Assembly (NCBI GenBank): GCA_002238585.1
Contig: MPMQ01000003.1
Coordinates: 1 to 64,000, forward strand
Source: Kistimonas sp. bin40
GTDB taxonomy: Bacteria; Pseudomonadota; Gammaproteobacteria; Pseudomonadales; Endozoicomonadaceae
DNA: 64,000 nt
Reading direction: 5' to 3'
Below, in pieces: positions 35,924-44,475 of this stretch (position 1 is the stretch's first letter; each line of letters begins with the position of its first letter). The position numbers and the translations under genes were made by a program. The notes beneath the pieces are model-generated. The model worked only from the letters and a program-made list of their open reading frames with translations, did not search any database and had not been told where the DNA came from.

Positions 35924-36533
35924 GGCTCCTCGCCGTTTTCTGTGGATCTCATCGTGATATCTGATCGATAATCCGCAGCCACAAAAACTCCCAGATCACG
36001 TTGTCAGCCATGGATGGAAATCAGATATCTATGCTTGGCCTCGGTTTGCAGGCACCTTGGAAAATAGTCGATCAACACCTTGATACAACGAGCAGTCCCA
36101 ACGTCTGAAACTCTGTGTCGGGGCTGCGCCTGGCAGCCTTTGTCCTTGCCCTGAATGCGGTAACGCCTGTCAGGTACGCGACTATAAAGAACTCACCTGA
36201 CAGCATTTGCACTTCTTCCAGCACCACTGCCTTATTACTGCCAAAGTGCCCAGAACACACTGTGAAGAACACGGGGTTCACCGTGTCAATACTCCTTGGG
36301 CAAGAGAAGGAAGCAAGTTCACGCTGCTGTTTGAGCAGGCACTGCTGACACTGGTCAGAGAGATGCCGGTTAAAGCCTGCGCCACCTATGTTGGCGTGAA
36401 TGACAAACGCATCTGGCGCGTCATCAGGCACCAGGTTAGCCAATCACTTCTGGCCATGGATCTGCGTGCCCTGAAGGCGATTGGTCTGGACGAAACGGCC
36501 TCGCAACGAGGTCACAACTACGTCACCGTTTTC
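35924..36533 (+). mobile_element. ISL3-family insertion sequence remnant
   Basis: The interval carries a degraded ISL3-type transposase (36031-36533) preceded by ggctcctcgccgttttctgt, which is a plausible terminal sequence. The same 11-base ggctcctcgcc motif occurs immediately at the right junction (36535) and inside the 10-finger zinc-finger gene (40315). The right end proper and most of the catalytic domain are missing, so this is a dead fragment abutting the truncated zinc-finger gene. Confidence 0.6.
36031..36533 (+). pseudogene. ISL3-family transposase, truncated and frameshifted
   Basis: Translation starts MLGLGLQAPWKIVDQHLD, typical of ISL3 transposases. After a frameshift near 36105 it continues with the Cys-rich N-terminal domain (CPCPECGNACQVRDYKEL, then an in-frame stop in place of Trp). 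It then enters the helix-turn-helix and the first part of the DDE domain (LTLVREMPVKACATYVGVND, KRIWRVIRHQVSQSL, LKAIGLDETASQRGHNYVTV). It stops abruptly after YVTVF, where zinc-finger sequence in the opposite orientation begins. The rest of the DDE domain is absent, so it is non-functional. Confidence 0.8.
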
Positions 36534-36534
36534 A

Positions 36535-37307
36535 GGCTCCTCGCCGTTTTTCTCCTGAGTGGAGGCACCAGCGCTGTGGCAGCCTGGCGCGTGCAGCAAA
36601 CGCACATCCACAGCCATCATGGAGACAGACTAAGGGTTTTTCTCCAGAATGAATGCGCAGATGCATTTTCAGAATGCCCAATTCTCCGAATGCGCCCCCA
36701 CAGCCTTCCCGGGGACAGACAAAAGGCCTTGCCCCGGAATGTCTACGCAAGTGTTTTTTGGGATAGACCGGTCGTGCGAACAGACGTCCGCAGCCTTCAA
36801 GGGGACAAACAAAAAGCTTTTCTTCTGAATGACAGTACAGTGTCCTGTCAGATGAGTTGATTGTGTGAACAAACGTCCACAGCTTTGCCTGGGACAGACA
36901 ACAGGTTTTTCTGGTGAGTGAACGCGCAGGTGCTTTTTCAGGTCGTTCACCCCTGCGGCTGCATATCCACAGTCCGCGTAGAGACAGAAAAAAGGTTTTT
37001 CTCCAGAGTGGACACGCCAGTGTTTTTTCAGGTCGCCTGATTGTCTGAATGTACGCCCACAGCCTTTCCAGGAACAGACACAGTTTTTTTCCCGGCGCCG
37101 GTGCACGCGCGCCGGCGTGCCATGCGGCCCCCTTTTGTTACCGGATCCTTTTGGGGAGCCTGCGCGCAAGACAGCACAAGGTTTTGAACAGGCGCGGACA
37201 GGATGCCGGGCGGCTTTGCTCGGTTGCGCAGGGCCCGCAGGTCCGGTTTCCTCTGCTGGCGCGAGATAAAGGTCCCGTTTGCCGGGATGAATTGTCACGG
37301 GAAGCAT
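36535..37307 (-). pseudogene. C2H2 zinc-finger protein, frameshifted and 3'-truncated
   Basis: The first member of the minus-strand zinc-finger family seen from the left. It starts MLPVTIHPGKRDLYLAPAEE like the intact copies. It has a basic segment and then three readable fingers (CSWKGCGRTFRQSGDLKKH, CLYADCGYAAAGVNDLKKH, CPRQSCGRLFTQSTHLTGH). A frameshift near 36830 scrambles the next finger (out of frame it would read FVPLKAADVCSHDRS, that is CPLEGCGRLFARS). Another frame then resumes with CPREGCGGAFGELGILKMH and CLHDGCGCAFAARARLPQRW. The conserved acidic C-terminal tail is absent: the gene runs into the ISL3 remnant after HSGEK. Insertion and frameshift have inactivated it. Confidence 0.85.
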
Positions 37308-37447
37308 GGGCACCGGGAACCTGAACGATCAACACGCAGTCTTCGACAGCCAGAGTGCTCTTGTGTGACACCCGGCTGCTGACAAGCCTGCCAGCTATGC
37401 TGTCCAGGCGCGGCACCATGAACCGGACACTGCTGTCGAAGCCTGAT

Positions 37448-38689
37448 TCAAGACTCTGATCGCGCGCTGTGCGTATCCGCCGGAACAAGCAACGCCCGCC
37501 AGAAAGCCTGGTCATCGTCCGTGAGAGCCGGAGGAGTCGTATCCATGTCTGCAGTGTCCGCACCAGACGGCCAGCCACAGCTGTCATCGACGTCCCCTGT
37601 CAACCAGTCGGAGACATCAAAATCCTGCAGAGGCCAAGGTTCGAGCCCCGCGAACGCCAGGTCCTGCAGCAGGGGCGAAGGGGGCAGGCTGGACGCCAGC
37701 TGATCTTGGGCGTCAGGCGAGGCACTCCTGGCGCGCAACTGATGCTCTCCGGACGTTGCTGTCGTTGTCGAGCGAAAACTGCCGCTGCCAGCTTCTGGAC
37801 TCTGGCCATGGAGCTCCACGGCAGGTCCTGCCTCCACCGCGACACCAGACAAGGGCCCGGCGCCAAAGGAAAAGCGAGACTCTTGTACTACCGGCAGCCC
37901 TGTTTCTCCGCCTTCAAGGGACCAGCAACGGCCTGCACTGTCCCTGCAAAGGAGATGGGGCCCAGAACCTGATGGCACAGACAGGGTTGTGCGCCCCGTG
38001 TACCAGAAAACAAAGGGGCTTTCTCCTGAGTGGCGGCGCAAGTGCTGTGTCAGCCTGGCTCGTGCAGCAAACGCACATCCACAGCCCTCATGGGGACAGA
38101 CAAAAAGTTGTTCTCCTGTGTGGACACGCAAGTGTAGCTTGAGGGCACTGGCTGCCCGGCACGCATGTTCACAGCCTTCATGGGGACAGACAAAAGGTTT
38201 TTTTCCTGAGTGGAGGAGCAGGTGCCGTGTCAGATGGGCTCGTGCAGCAAACGCACGTCCACAGTTTTTATCGGAACAAACAAAAGGTTTTTCTCCAGAA
38301 TGGAGGCGCTGGTGCTGTTTCAAGTTGTTCGATTGTGTACTCGCATATTCACAGCCTTCGTAGGGACAGACAAAGGGTTTTTCTCCAGAGTGGACACGCC
38401 AGTGTTTTTTCAGGTCGCCGGCTTGTCTGAATGTACGCCCACAGCCTTTCCAGGAACAGACACAGTTTTTTTTTCCGATGCCGGTGTGCGCGCGCCGGTG
38501 TGCCATGCGGCCCCTTTTGTTACCGGATCCTTTGTTGCAGCCCCCGCGCACGACAGCACAAGGTTTTGGACGGGCGCAGACAGGACGCCGGGCGGCTTTG
38601 CTCGATTGCGCAGGGCCCGGAGGTCCGGTTTCCTCTGCTGGCGCGAGAAAAAATTCCCGTTTGCCGGGATGTATTGTCACAGGAAGCAT
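37448..38689 (-). CDS. C2H2 zinc-finger protein with acidic tail, 5 fingers
   Basis: A 413-residue member of the tandem family. Order: N-terminal MLPVTIHPGKREFFLAPAEE; a Pro/Arg/Lys-rich segment with a possible bipartite nuclear signal (NKRGRMAHRRAHTGIGKKN); five C2H2 fingers at about residues 80-225 (helices RQAGDLKKH, TQSNNLKQH, AARAHLTRH, RAASALKLH, AARARLTQH) joined by HSGEKPFVCP linkers; a Ser/Gly-rich spacer; and an acidic C-terminal tail (LQDFDVSDWLTGDVDDSC, ALTDDDQAFWRALLVP). The ATG at 38689 is preferred over GTG two codons upstream because the other members share MLPVT. The tail resembles eukaryotic acidic activation domains. Predicted role: sequence-specific DNA binding, most plausibly in a host nucleus. 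This is inference from architecture. Confidence 0.88.
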   Translation of the reverse strand: MLPVTIHPGKREFFLAPAEETGPPGPAQSSKAARRPVCARPKPCAVVRGGCNKGSGNKRGRMAHRRAHTGIGKKNCVCSWKGCGRTFRQAGDLKKHWRVHSGEKPFVCPYEGCEYASTQSNNLKQHQRLHSGEKPFVCSDKNCGRAFAARAHLTRHLLLHSGKKPFVCPHEGCEHACRAASALKLHLRVHTGEQLFVCPHEGCGCAFAARARLTQHLRRHSGESPFVFWYTGRTTLSVPSGSGPHLLCRDSAGRCWSLEGGETGLPVVQESRFSFGAGPLSGVAVEAGPAVELHGQSPEAGSGSFRSTTTATSGEHQLRARSASPDAQDQLASSLPPSPLLQDLAFAGLEPWPLQDFDVSDWLTGDVDDSCGWPSGADTADMDTTPPALTDDDQAFWRALLVPADTHSARSES

Positions 38690-38828
38690 GGGCACCGGGA
38701 ACCTGAACGATCAACACGCAGTCTTCGACAGCCAGAGAGCTCTTGCGTCACCCCGGCTGCTGACAAGCCTGCCAGCTATGCTGCCCAGGCGCGGCACCAT
38801 GAACCGGACACTGCTGCCGAAGCCTGAT

Positions 38829-40550
38829 TCAAGACTCTGATCGCGCACTTTGCGTATCCGCCGGAACAAGCAACGCCCGCCAGAAAGCCTGGTCATCGTC
38901 CGTGAGAGCCGGAGGAGTCGTATCCATGTCTGCAGTGTCCGTACCAGGCGGCCAGCCGCAGCTCTCATCGACGTCCCCTGTCAACCAGTCGGAGACATCA
39001 AAATCCTGCAGCGGCCAAGGTTGCAGCCCTGTGAATTGGAGCCCCGCGAACGCCTGGTCCTGCAGCAGGGGCGAAGGGGGCAGGCTGGACGCCAGCTGAT
39101 CTCGCGCGTCAGGCGAGGCACTCCTGGCGCGCAATTGACGCTCTGCGGACACTGCTGTCGTTGTCGAGCGGAAACTGCCGCTGCCAGCTCCTGGACTCTG
39201 GCGATCCAGATCCGCTGCTGGTCCTGCCTCCACCGCACCACCGGACAAGGGCCCGGCGGCAAGGGAAAAGCGAGACTCCTGTGCTACCGGCAGCCCTGTT
39301 TCCCCACCTTCAAGGGACCAGCACCGGCCGGCACTGTCCCTGCAAAGGGGAAGGAGCCCAGTACCTGATGGCACCGGCAGGTTGGTACGCCCCTTGTCCC
39401 GGCGAACAACGTTTCCTCCTGAGTGGAGACGCCAGTGCTGTGTCAGCCTGGCTCGTGCAGCAAACACACATCCACAGCCCTCCTGGGGACAGATACAAAG
39501 TTGTTCTCCTGTGTGAGCACGAAGGTGTAGCTTGAGGGCACCTGCGTATCGGCACGCATATCCACAACCTTCGTGGGGACAGACAAAGGGTTTTTCTCCG
39601 GAATGAAGGAGCTGGTGCCGTTTCAGGTTGCTTGATTGTGTGCCCGTATAGTCACAGCCTTCCCAGGGACAGATAAAGGGTTTTTCTCCGGAGTGAACAC
39701 GCAGGTGTACTTTCAGCCCGCTTGAATATCCGAATGCGGCCCCACAGCTTTCCCAGGAACAGACAAAAGGTTTTTCTCCGGAATGTGTACGCAAGTGATT
39801 TTTGAGATAGCTCGGTCGTGCGAACGGACGTCCGCAACCTTCAAGGGGACAAATAAAAGACTTTTCTTCTGAATGAATGTGCAGATGTCCTGCCAGATGA
39901 GCTGATTGTGCGAACAAACGTCCACAATTTTCCCAGGGACAGACAAAAGGTTTTTCCCCGGAATGTGTACGCAAGTGCCTTTTGAGATACATCGGTCGTG
40001 CGAACGGACGTCCGCAACCTTCAAGGGGACAAAGAAAAGGCTTTTCGTCTGAGTGAAGGTACAGATGTTCTACCAGATGAGCGTATTGTGCGAACGGACG
40101 TCCACAGCTTTCCCGGGGACAGACAAAAGGTTTTTCCCGGGAGTGAATGCGCCGGTGTATTTTCAGCTGGTTTGCCCCTGTGGATGCATATCCACAGTCT
40201 GCGTGGGGACAGGAAAAAGGTTTTTCTCCCGAGTGGACACGCCAGTGTTTTTTCAGGTCGCCTGATTGTCTGAATGCACGCCCACAGCCTTCCCGGGGAC
40301 AGACATAGTTTTTTGGCTCCTCGCCATTTTTTTGCCCGATGTCGGTGTGCGCGCACCGGCGTGCCATGCGGCCCCTTTTGTCACCGGATCCTTCTATACA
40401 GCCCCCAGGCAAGGCAGAACGAGGTGCCGGACGGCTCCGGACAAGACGTCGGGCAGCTTGGCGCACTTGTGCGCGGCCTGGATGACCGGTTTCCCCGGCA
40501 GGCGCGAGAAAAAGTTTCCGTTTTCCGGGGTAAATTGTCACAGGAAGCAT
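38829..40550 (-). CDS. C2H2 zinc-finger protein with acidic tail, 10 fingers
   Basis: A 573-residue paralogue with ten fingers. Its recognition helices differ from those of the 5-finger copy: RQSGDLKKH, TGANQLKIH, AQYAHLVEH, ARPMYLKRH, AQSAHLAGH, ARPSYLKNH, GYSSGLKVH, GTQSSNLKRH, RYAGALKLH and AARARLTQH. All are C-x4-C with HSGEKPF-type linkers. Just before the first finger it carries extra residues, KNGEEPKN, encoded by ggctcctcgcc sequence (40315-40331) that also occurs at the ISL3 remnant, suggesting a scar. The spacer includes a short duplicated GLQFTGLQ element. The C-terminal tail repeats the conserved LQDFDVSDWLTGDVDESC and TDDDQAFWRALLVPADTQ. Together with its neighbours it forms head-to-tail duplicated units of about 1.2-1.9 kb with little spacing (about 139 bp to the 5-finger copy). 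Confidence 0.9.
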   Translation of the reverse strand: MLPVTIYPGKRKLFLAPAGETGHPGRAQVRQAARRLVRSRPAPRSALPGGCIEGSGDKRGRMARRCAHTDIGQKNGEEPKNYVCPREGCGRAFRQSGDLKKHWRVHSGEKPFSCPHADCGYASTGANQLKIHRRIHSREKPFVCPRESCGRPFAQYAHLVEHLYLHSDEKPFLCPLEGCGRPFARPMYLKRHLRTHSGEKPFVCPWENCGRLFAQSAHLAGHLHIHSEEKSFICPLEGCGRPFARPSYLKNHLRTHSGEKPFVCSWESCGAAFGYSSGLKVHLRVHSGEKPFICPWEGCDYTGTQSSNLKRHQLLHSGEKPFVCPHEGCGYACRYAGALKLHLRAHTGEQLCICPQEGCGCVFAARARLTQHWRLHSGGNVVRRDKGRTNLPVPSGTGLLPLCRDSAGRCWSLEGGETGLPVAQESRFSLAAGPLSGGAVEAGPAADLDRQSPGAGSGSFRSTTTAVSAERQLRARSASPDARDQLASSLPPSPLLQDQAFAGLQFTGLQPWPLQDFDVSDWLTGDVDESCGWPPGTDTADMDTTPPALTDDDQAFWRALLVPADTQSARSES

Positions 40551-40702
40551 GGGCAACGGGAACCTGAACGATCAACACGGTGCCTTGGACAGCCAGAGTA
40601 CTCTTGTGTGACACCCGGCTGCTGACAAACCTGCCAGCTATGTTGGCCAGGCGCGGCGCCATGAACAGGGCCCTGCGGTCGAAGCCTGATTCAAGGCTCT
40701 GA

Positions 40703-42604
40703 TCACGCGCTTTGCATATCCGTCGGCACAAGCAACGCCCGCCAGAAAGCCTGGTCATCGTCCGTCTGAGCCAGAGGAGTCGTATCCGTATCAGCAGTGT
40801 CCGTATCAGGCGGCCAGCCGCAGCTGTCATCGACGCCCCCTGTCAACCAGCCGGACATATCAAAATCCTTCAGGGGCCCTGGTTGTAGCCCCGTGAATTG
40901 TAGCCCTGTGAATTGTAGCCCTGTGAATTGTAGCCCCGCGAACGCCACGTCATGCAGCAGAGGAGAAGGGGGCAGGCTATACGCCAGCTGCTGATCTTGC
41001 GCGTCAGGCGAGACACTCCTGGCGCGCAACTGGTGCTCTCCGGATGCAGCTGTCGTTGTCGAGCGAAAGCTGTCGCTGCCAGGGCCGGGACTTTGCCCAT
41101 CCAGCTGCGCTGCAGGTCCGGCCTCCACCGCGACACCGGACAAGGGCCCTGCGGCAAGGGGAAAGCGAGACTCCTGTGCTACCGGCCGCCCTGTTTCCCC
41201 GCCTTCAAGGGACCAGAACCGGCCGGCGTTGTCCCTGCAAAGGGGATGGGGTTCAGGACTTGATGGCACAGACCGGTTGGAGCGCTCCTTGTCCCGGCGT
41301 ACAACGGGTTTTTCTCCTGAATGGAAACGCCAGTGCTGTGTCAGCCTGGCTCGTGCACCAAACGCACATCCACAGCCCTCATGGGGACAGATAAAAAGTT
41401 GTTCTCCTGTGTGGACACGCAGGTGTAACTTGAGAGCACCTGCGTATCGGCACGCATATCTACAGCCTTCATGGGGACAGACAAAGGGTTTTTCTTCTGA
41501 ATGGAGGAGCAAGTGCTGTCTCAGATTGGCGCGTGCAGCAAACGCACGTCCACAGCTTTTGTCGGGACAAACAAAAGGTTTTTCTCCGGAATGGAAACGC
41601 TGGTGCTGTTTCAGGTTGTTCGATTGTGCACTCGCATAGTCACAGCCTTCGTAGGGACAGATAAAGGGTTTTTCTCCTGAGTGGAAGCGCGAGTGCCGTG
41701 TCAGGCTGGCTCGTACAGAAAACGCACGTCCACAGTTTTTCTCGGGACAAACAAAAGGTTTTTCTCCGGAATGGAGGCGCTGGTGCTGTTTCAGATTGCT
41801 CAATTGTGCACCCACATATTCACAGCCTTCGTAAGGACAGCTATAGGGATTGTCGCCAGCGTGAGCGCGCAGGTGTACTTTCAGCCTGTTTGATTGTCCG
41901 AATATGCCCCCACAGCCTTCCCGGGGACAGACAAAAGGTTTTTTCCTGCCATGTGTACGCAAATGTTTTTTGAGATAGAGCGGTCGTGCGAACAGACGTC
42001 CGCACCCTTCAAGGGGACAAAGAGAATGCTTTTCTTGTGAATGAATGTGCAGATGTTCTGTCAGATGAGCTGATCGTGCGAACGAACGTCCACAGCTTTC
42101 CCAGGAACAGACAAAAGTTTTTTCCCGGGAGTGAATGCGTATGTGCTTTTTCAGGTCGTTCGATCCTGCGGATACATACCCACAGTCGGCGTGGGGACAA
42201 GAACAAGGTTTGTCTCTCGCATGGACGCGCAGGTGTCTTTCCAGATTGGTGAATTGTGCGCACGAATACCCACAGTCTGCGTGGGGACAGGCAAAAGGTT
42301 TTGCTCCGGTGTGCAGACGCTGGTGCCGTGCCAGGTGGGATGCTTGCCCGAACCTGCGCCCACAGCTTTCGTAAGGACAGACCCGGTTCCTTTTCCCGGT
42401 GCGGGTGCACTGGTGTTCCAGCCGACCCCTTGTGCCGCCGGATCCTTTTTTACAGCCTCCAGGCACGGCAGCACAGCGTTTGGGCTGGACGCAGACCGGA
42501 CACCGGACGGCTTTTCGCTTGTGCGAGAGGCGGCGGGGTCTGGCTTGCGCTGCTGGCGCGTGCGCAAGTCCCCGTTGTTCGGGGTGAGTTGTCACAGGAA
42601 GCAT
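40703..42604 (-). CDS. C2H2 zinc-finger protein with acidic tail, 12 fingers
   Basis: The longest member, 633 residues with twelve C2H2 fingers in about residues 70-415. It begins MLPVTTHPEQRGLAHAPAAQ and has a strongly basic segment (KRKAVRCPVCVQPKR, GGCKKGSGG). Helices include GQASHLARH, AQFTNLERH, AGSNDLKKH, ARSAHLTEH, ARPLYLKKH, GQSNRLKVH, AQLSNLKQH, SVRASLTRH, AQSNNLKQH, AARANLRQH, RYAGALKLH and GARARLTQH. A 15-bp repeat (40883-40940) gives GLQFT four times before the tail. The tail reads LKDFDMSGWLTGGVDDSC then QTDDDQAFWRALLVP. Fingers 7-10 alternate two finger types (NLKQH and RASLT/RANLR), consistent with duplication of a two-finger module. Confidence 0.9.
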   Translation of the reverse strand: MLPVTTHPEQRGLAHAPAAQARPRRLSHKRKAVRCPVCVQPKRCAAVPGGCKKGSGGTRGRLEHQCTRTGKRNRVCPYESCGRRFGQASHLARHQRLHTGAKPFACPHADCGYSCAQFTNLERHLRVHARDKPCSCPHADCGYVSAGSNDLKKHIRIHSREKTFVCSWESCGRSFARSAHLTEHLHIHSQEKHSLCPLEGCGRLFARPLYLKKHLRTHGRKKPFVCPREGCGGIFGQSNRLKVHLRAHAGDNPYSCPYEGCEYVGAQLSNLKQHQRLHSGEKPFVCPEKNCGRAFSVRASLTRHSRFHSGEKPFICPYEGCDYASAQSNNLKQHQRFHSGEKPFVCPDKSCGRAFAARANLRQHLLLHSEEKPFVCPHEGCRYACRYAGALKLHLRVHTGEQLFICPHEGCGCAFGARARLTQHWRFHSGEKPVVRRDKERSNRSVPSSPEPHPLCRDNAGRFWSLEGGETGRPVAQESRFPLAAGPLSGVAVEAGPAAQLDGQSPGPGSDSFRSTTTAASGEHQLRARSVSPDAQDQQLAYSLPPSPLLHDVAFAGLQFTGLQFTGLQFTGLQPGPLKDFDMSGWLTGGVDDSCGWPPDTDTADTDTTPLAQTDDDQAFWRALLVPTDMQSA

Positions 42605-42740
42605 GGCCACTGAAAACCTGAGCTATCAACGCCGGGGTTTGGACAACAGTTACACCCTTGTATAACGCCAGAGCACCAACAAACCTGCCATGCTGTCCAG
42701 CTGCGGCGCCATGGCCGGAGACCGACAGCCAAAGCCCCAC

Positions 42741-44339
42741 TCAAGATGTTGAGCGCAGGCTTTGCGTATCCGCCGGAGAAATCAACGCCCGCCAGAAAGC
42801 CTGGTCATCGTCCGTGCCAGCCCGGGGAACGGCCTCCTTGTCAGCAACGCCGGCACCAGGCGGCCAGCCACAGATTTTATTGACGTCGCCTGCCAGCCAG
42901 GCGGACATATCAAAATCCTTCAGGAACCCGGATTGCAGCCCCGCGAACGCCAGGTCCTGTTGTAACCGGGGTGACGGGAGCCGGTCATGCGATGGCGACC
43001 CTTCCCCGTCGGGCGTGCCCTGTGTATCGCGCAGCTGGTGCACGCCAGGCAATGCTGGCGTTGCCGGACAGGCGTTGTCGCAACGAACCCAGCGACTCTG
43101 GCGATCAAGATCCGCTGCAGGTCCTGCCTCCACCGCAACACCAGACAAAAGCCCGGTGGCAAGGGAAAAGAGAGTCGCTTGTGTTGCCGACAGCCCTGTT
43201 GCGCCGCCGTCAAGGGACCGGCAACGGCCTGCACTGTCCCTGCAAAGGGGATGGGACCTGAAACCTGATGGCACCGACAGGTTTTCGTGCCACTTGCGCC
43301 AGAAGACAAAGGGGTTTTCTCCTGAGTGGAGCCGCAGGTGCTGTGTCAACCTGGCTGGTGCAGAAAACGCACATCCACAGCCCTCATGGGGACAGACAAC
43401 CCGTTGTTCTCCTGTGTGCACACGCAGGTGTAACCTGAGAGCTCCTGATTGTCGGCTCGCATGTCCACAGCCTTCATGGGGACAGACAAAGGGTTTTTCT
43501 CCTGAGTGGCGGCGCTTGTGCCGTGTCAGGCTGACCCGTACAGCAAACGCACGTCCACAGCTTTTCTCGGGACAAACAAAAGGTTTTTCGCCGGAATGGA
43601 GGCGCTGGTGCTGTTTCAGGTTGCTCGATTGTGTACTCACATATTCACAGCCTTCGTAAGGACACAGAAAAGGCTTTTCTCCAGTGTGAACGCGCAGGTG
43701 TACTTTCAGCCCGCTTGATTGTCCGAATGCGCCCCCGCAGCCTTCCCGGGGGCAGGCAAAAGGTTTTTTCCCGGAATGTGTACGCAAGTGTTTTTTGAGA
43801 TAGCCCAATCGTGCGAACGGACGTCCGCAACCTTCAAGGGGACACATAAAAGGCTTTTCGTTTGAATGAAGATGCAGGTGTTCTGTCAGATGAGCTGATT
43901 GTGCGAACGGACGTCCACAGCTCTCCCAGGGACAGACATACGGTTTTTCCCCCGTGTGAACGCGCAGGTGTTTTTTCAGGTCGCTCGACCCTGCGGATGC
44001 ATATCCACAGTCTGCGTGGAGACAGGCAAAAGGTTTTGCTCCGGTGTGCAGGCGCTGGTGCCGTGCCAGGTGGGATGCTTGCCCGAACCTGCGCCCACAG
44101 CTTTCGTAAGGACAGACCCGGTTTCTTTTCCCGATGCGGGTGCGCTGGTGCTCCAGCCGGCCCCTTGTGCCGCCGGATCCTTTTTTACAGCCTCCAGGCA
44201 CGGCAGCACAGCGTTTGGGCTGGACGCAGACCGGACGCCGGACGGCCTTGCTCGATTGTGCGCGGCCCAGAGGACCGGCTTCTTCTGCGGGCACGAGAAA
44301 AAGTTCCCGTTTTTCGGGATGAATAGTCACAGGAAGCAT
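42741..44339 (-). CDS. C2H2 zinc-finger protein with acidic tail, 9 fingers
   Basis: A 532-residue member with nine fingers (helices GQASHLARH, AGSSDLKKH, AQSAHLTEH, ARLGYLKKH, GQSSGLKVH, TQSSNLKQH, AVRVSLTRH, RQSGALRLH, SAPARLTQH). The start MLPVTIHPEKRELFLVPAEE at 44339 is preferred to an upstream frame start at 44417, because all relatives start there. The C-terminal tail is the most diverged of the intact set (LKDFDMSAWLAGDVNKIC, GTDDDQAFWRALISP), with fewer acidic residues. The first and last fingers nearly match those of the 12-finger gene, while the inner fingers have been shuffled. Predicted to bind DNA. Target and delivery route are unknown. Confidence 0.9.
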   Translation of the reverse strand: MLPVTIHPEKRELFLVPAEEAGPLGRAQSSKAVRRPVCVQPKRCAAVPGGCKKGSGGTRGRLEHQRTRIGKRNRVCPYESCGRRFGQASHLARHQRLHTGAKPFACLHADCGYASAGSSDLKKHLRVHTGEKPYVCPWESCGRPFAQSAHLTEHLHLHSNEKPFMCPLEGCGRPFARLGYLKKHLRTHSGKKPFACPREGCGGAFGQSSGLKVHLRVHTGEKPFLCPYEGCEYVSTQSSNLKQHQRLHSGEKPFVCPEKSCGRAFAVRVSLTRHKRRHSGEKPFVCPHEGCGHASRQSGALRLHLRVHTGEQRVVCPHEGCGCAFSAPARLTQHLRLHSGENPFVFWRKWHENLSVPSGFRSHPLCRDSAGRCRSLDGGATGLSATQATLFSLATGLLSGVAVEAGPAADLDRQSRWVRCDNACPATPALPGVHQLRDTQGTPDGEGSPSHDRLPSPRLQQDLAFAGLQSGFLKDFDMSAWLAGDVNKICGWPPGAGVADKEAVPRAGTDDDQAFWRALISPADTQSLRSTS

Positions 44340-44475
44340 GGGCACCGGGAACCTGAACGAGCAACATGCAGTCTTGGACAGCCGCTGTACTCCTGTATGA
44401 CACCCGGCTGCTGACAAGCCTGCCAGCTATGTTGTCCAGACGCGCCGGACCGGAGACCGACAGCCCGAGTCCTGC

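Noticed and set aside
36544..44339. TAL-effector or PPR-type repeats
   Set aside because: The repeats are unambiguous C2H2 zinc fingers with Cys/His spacing. The resemblance to TAL effectors is only architectural.
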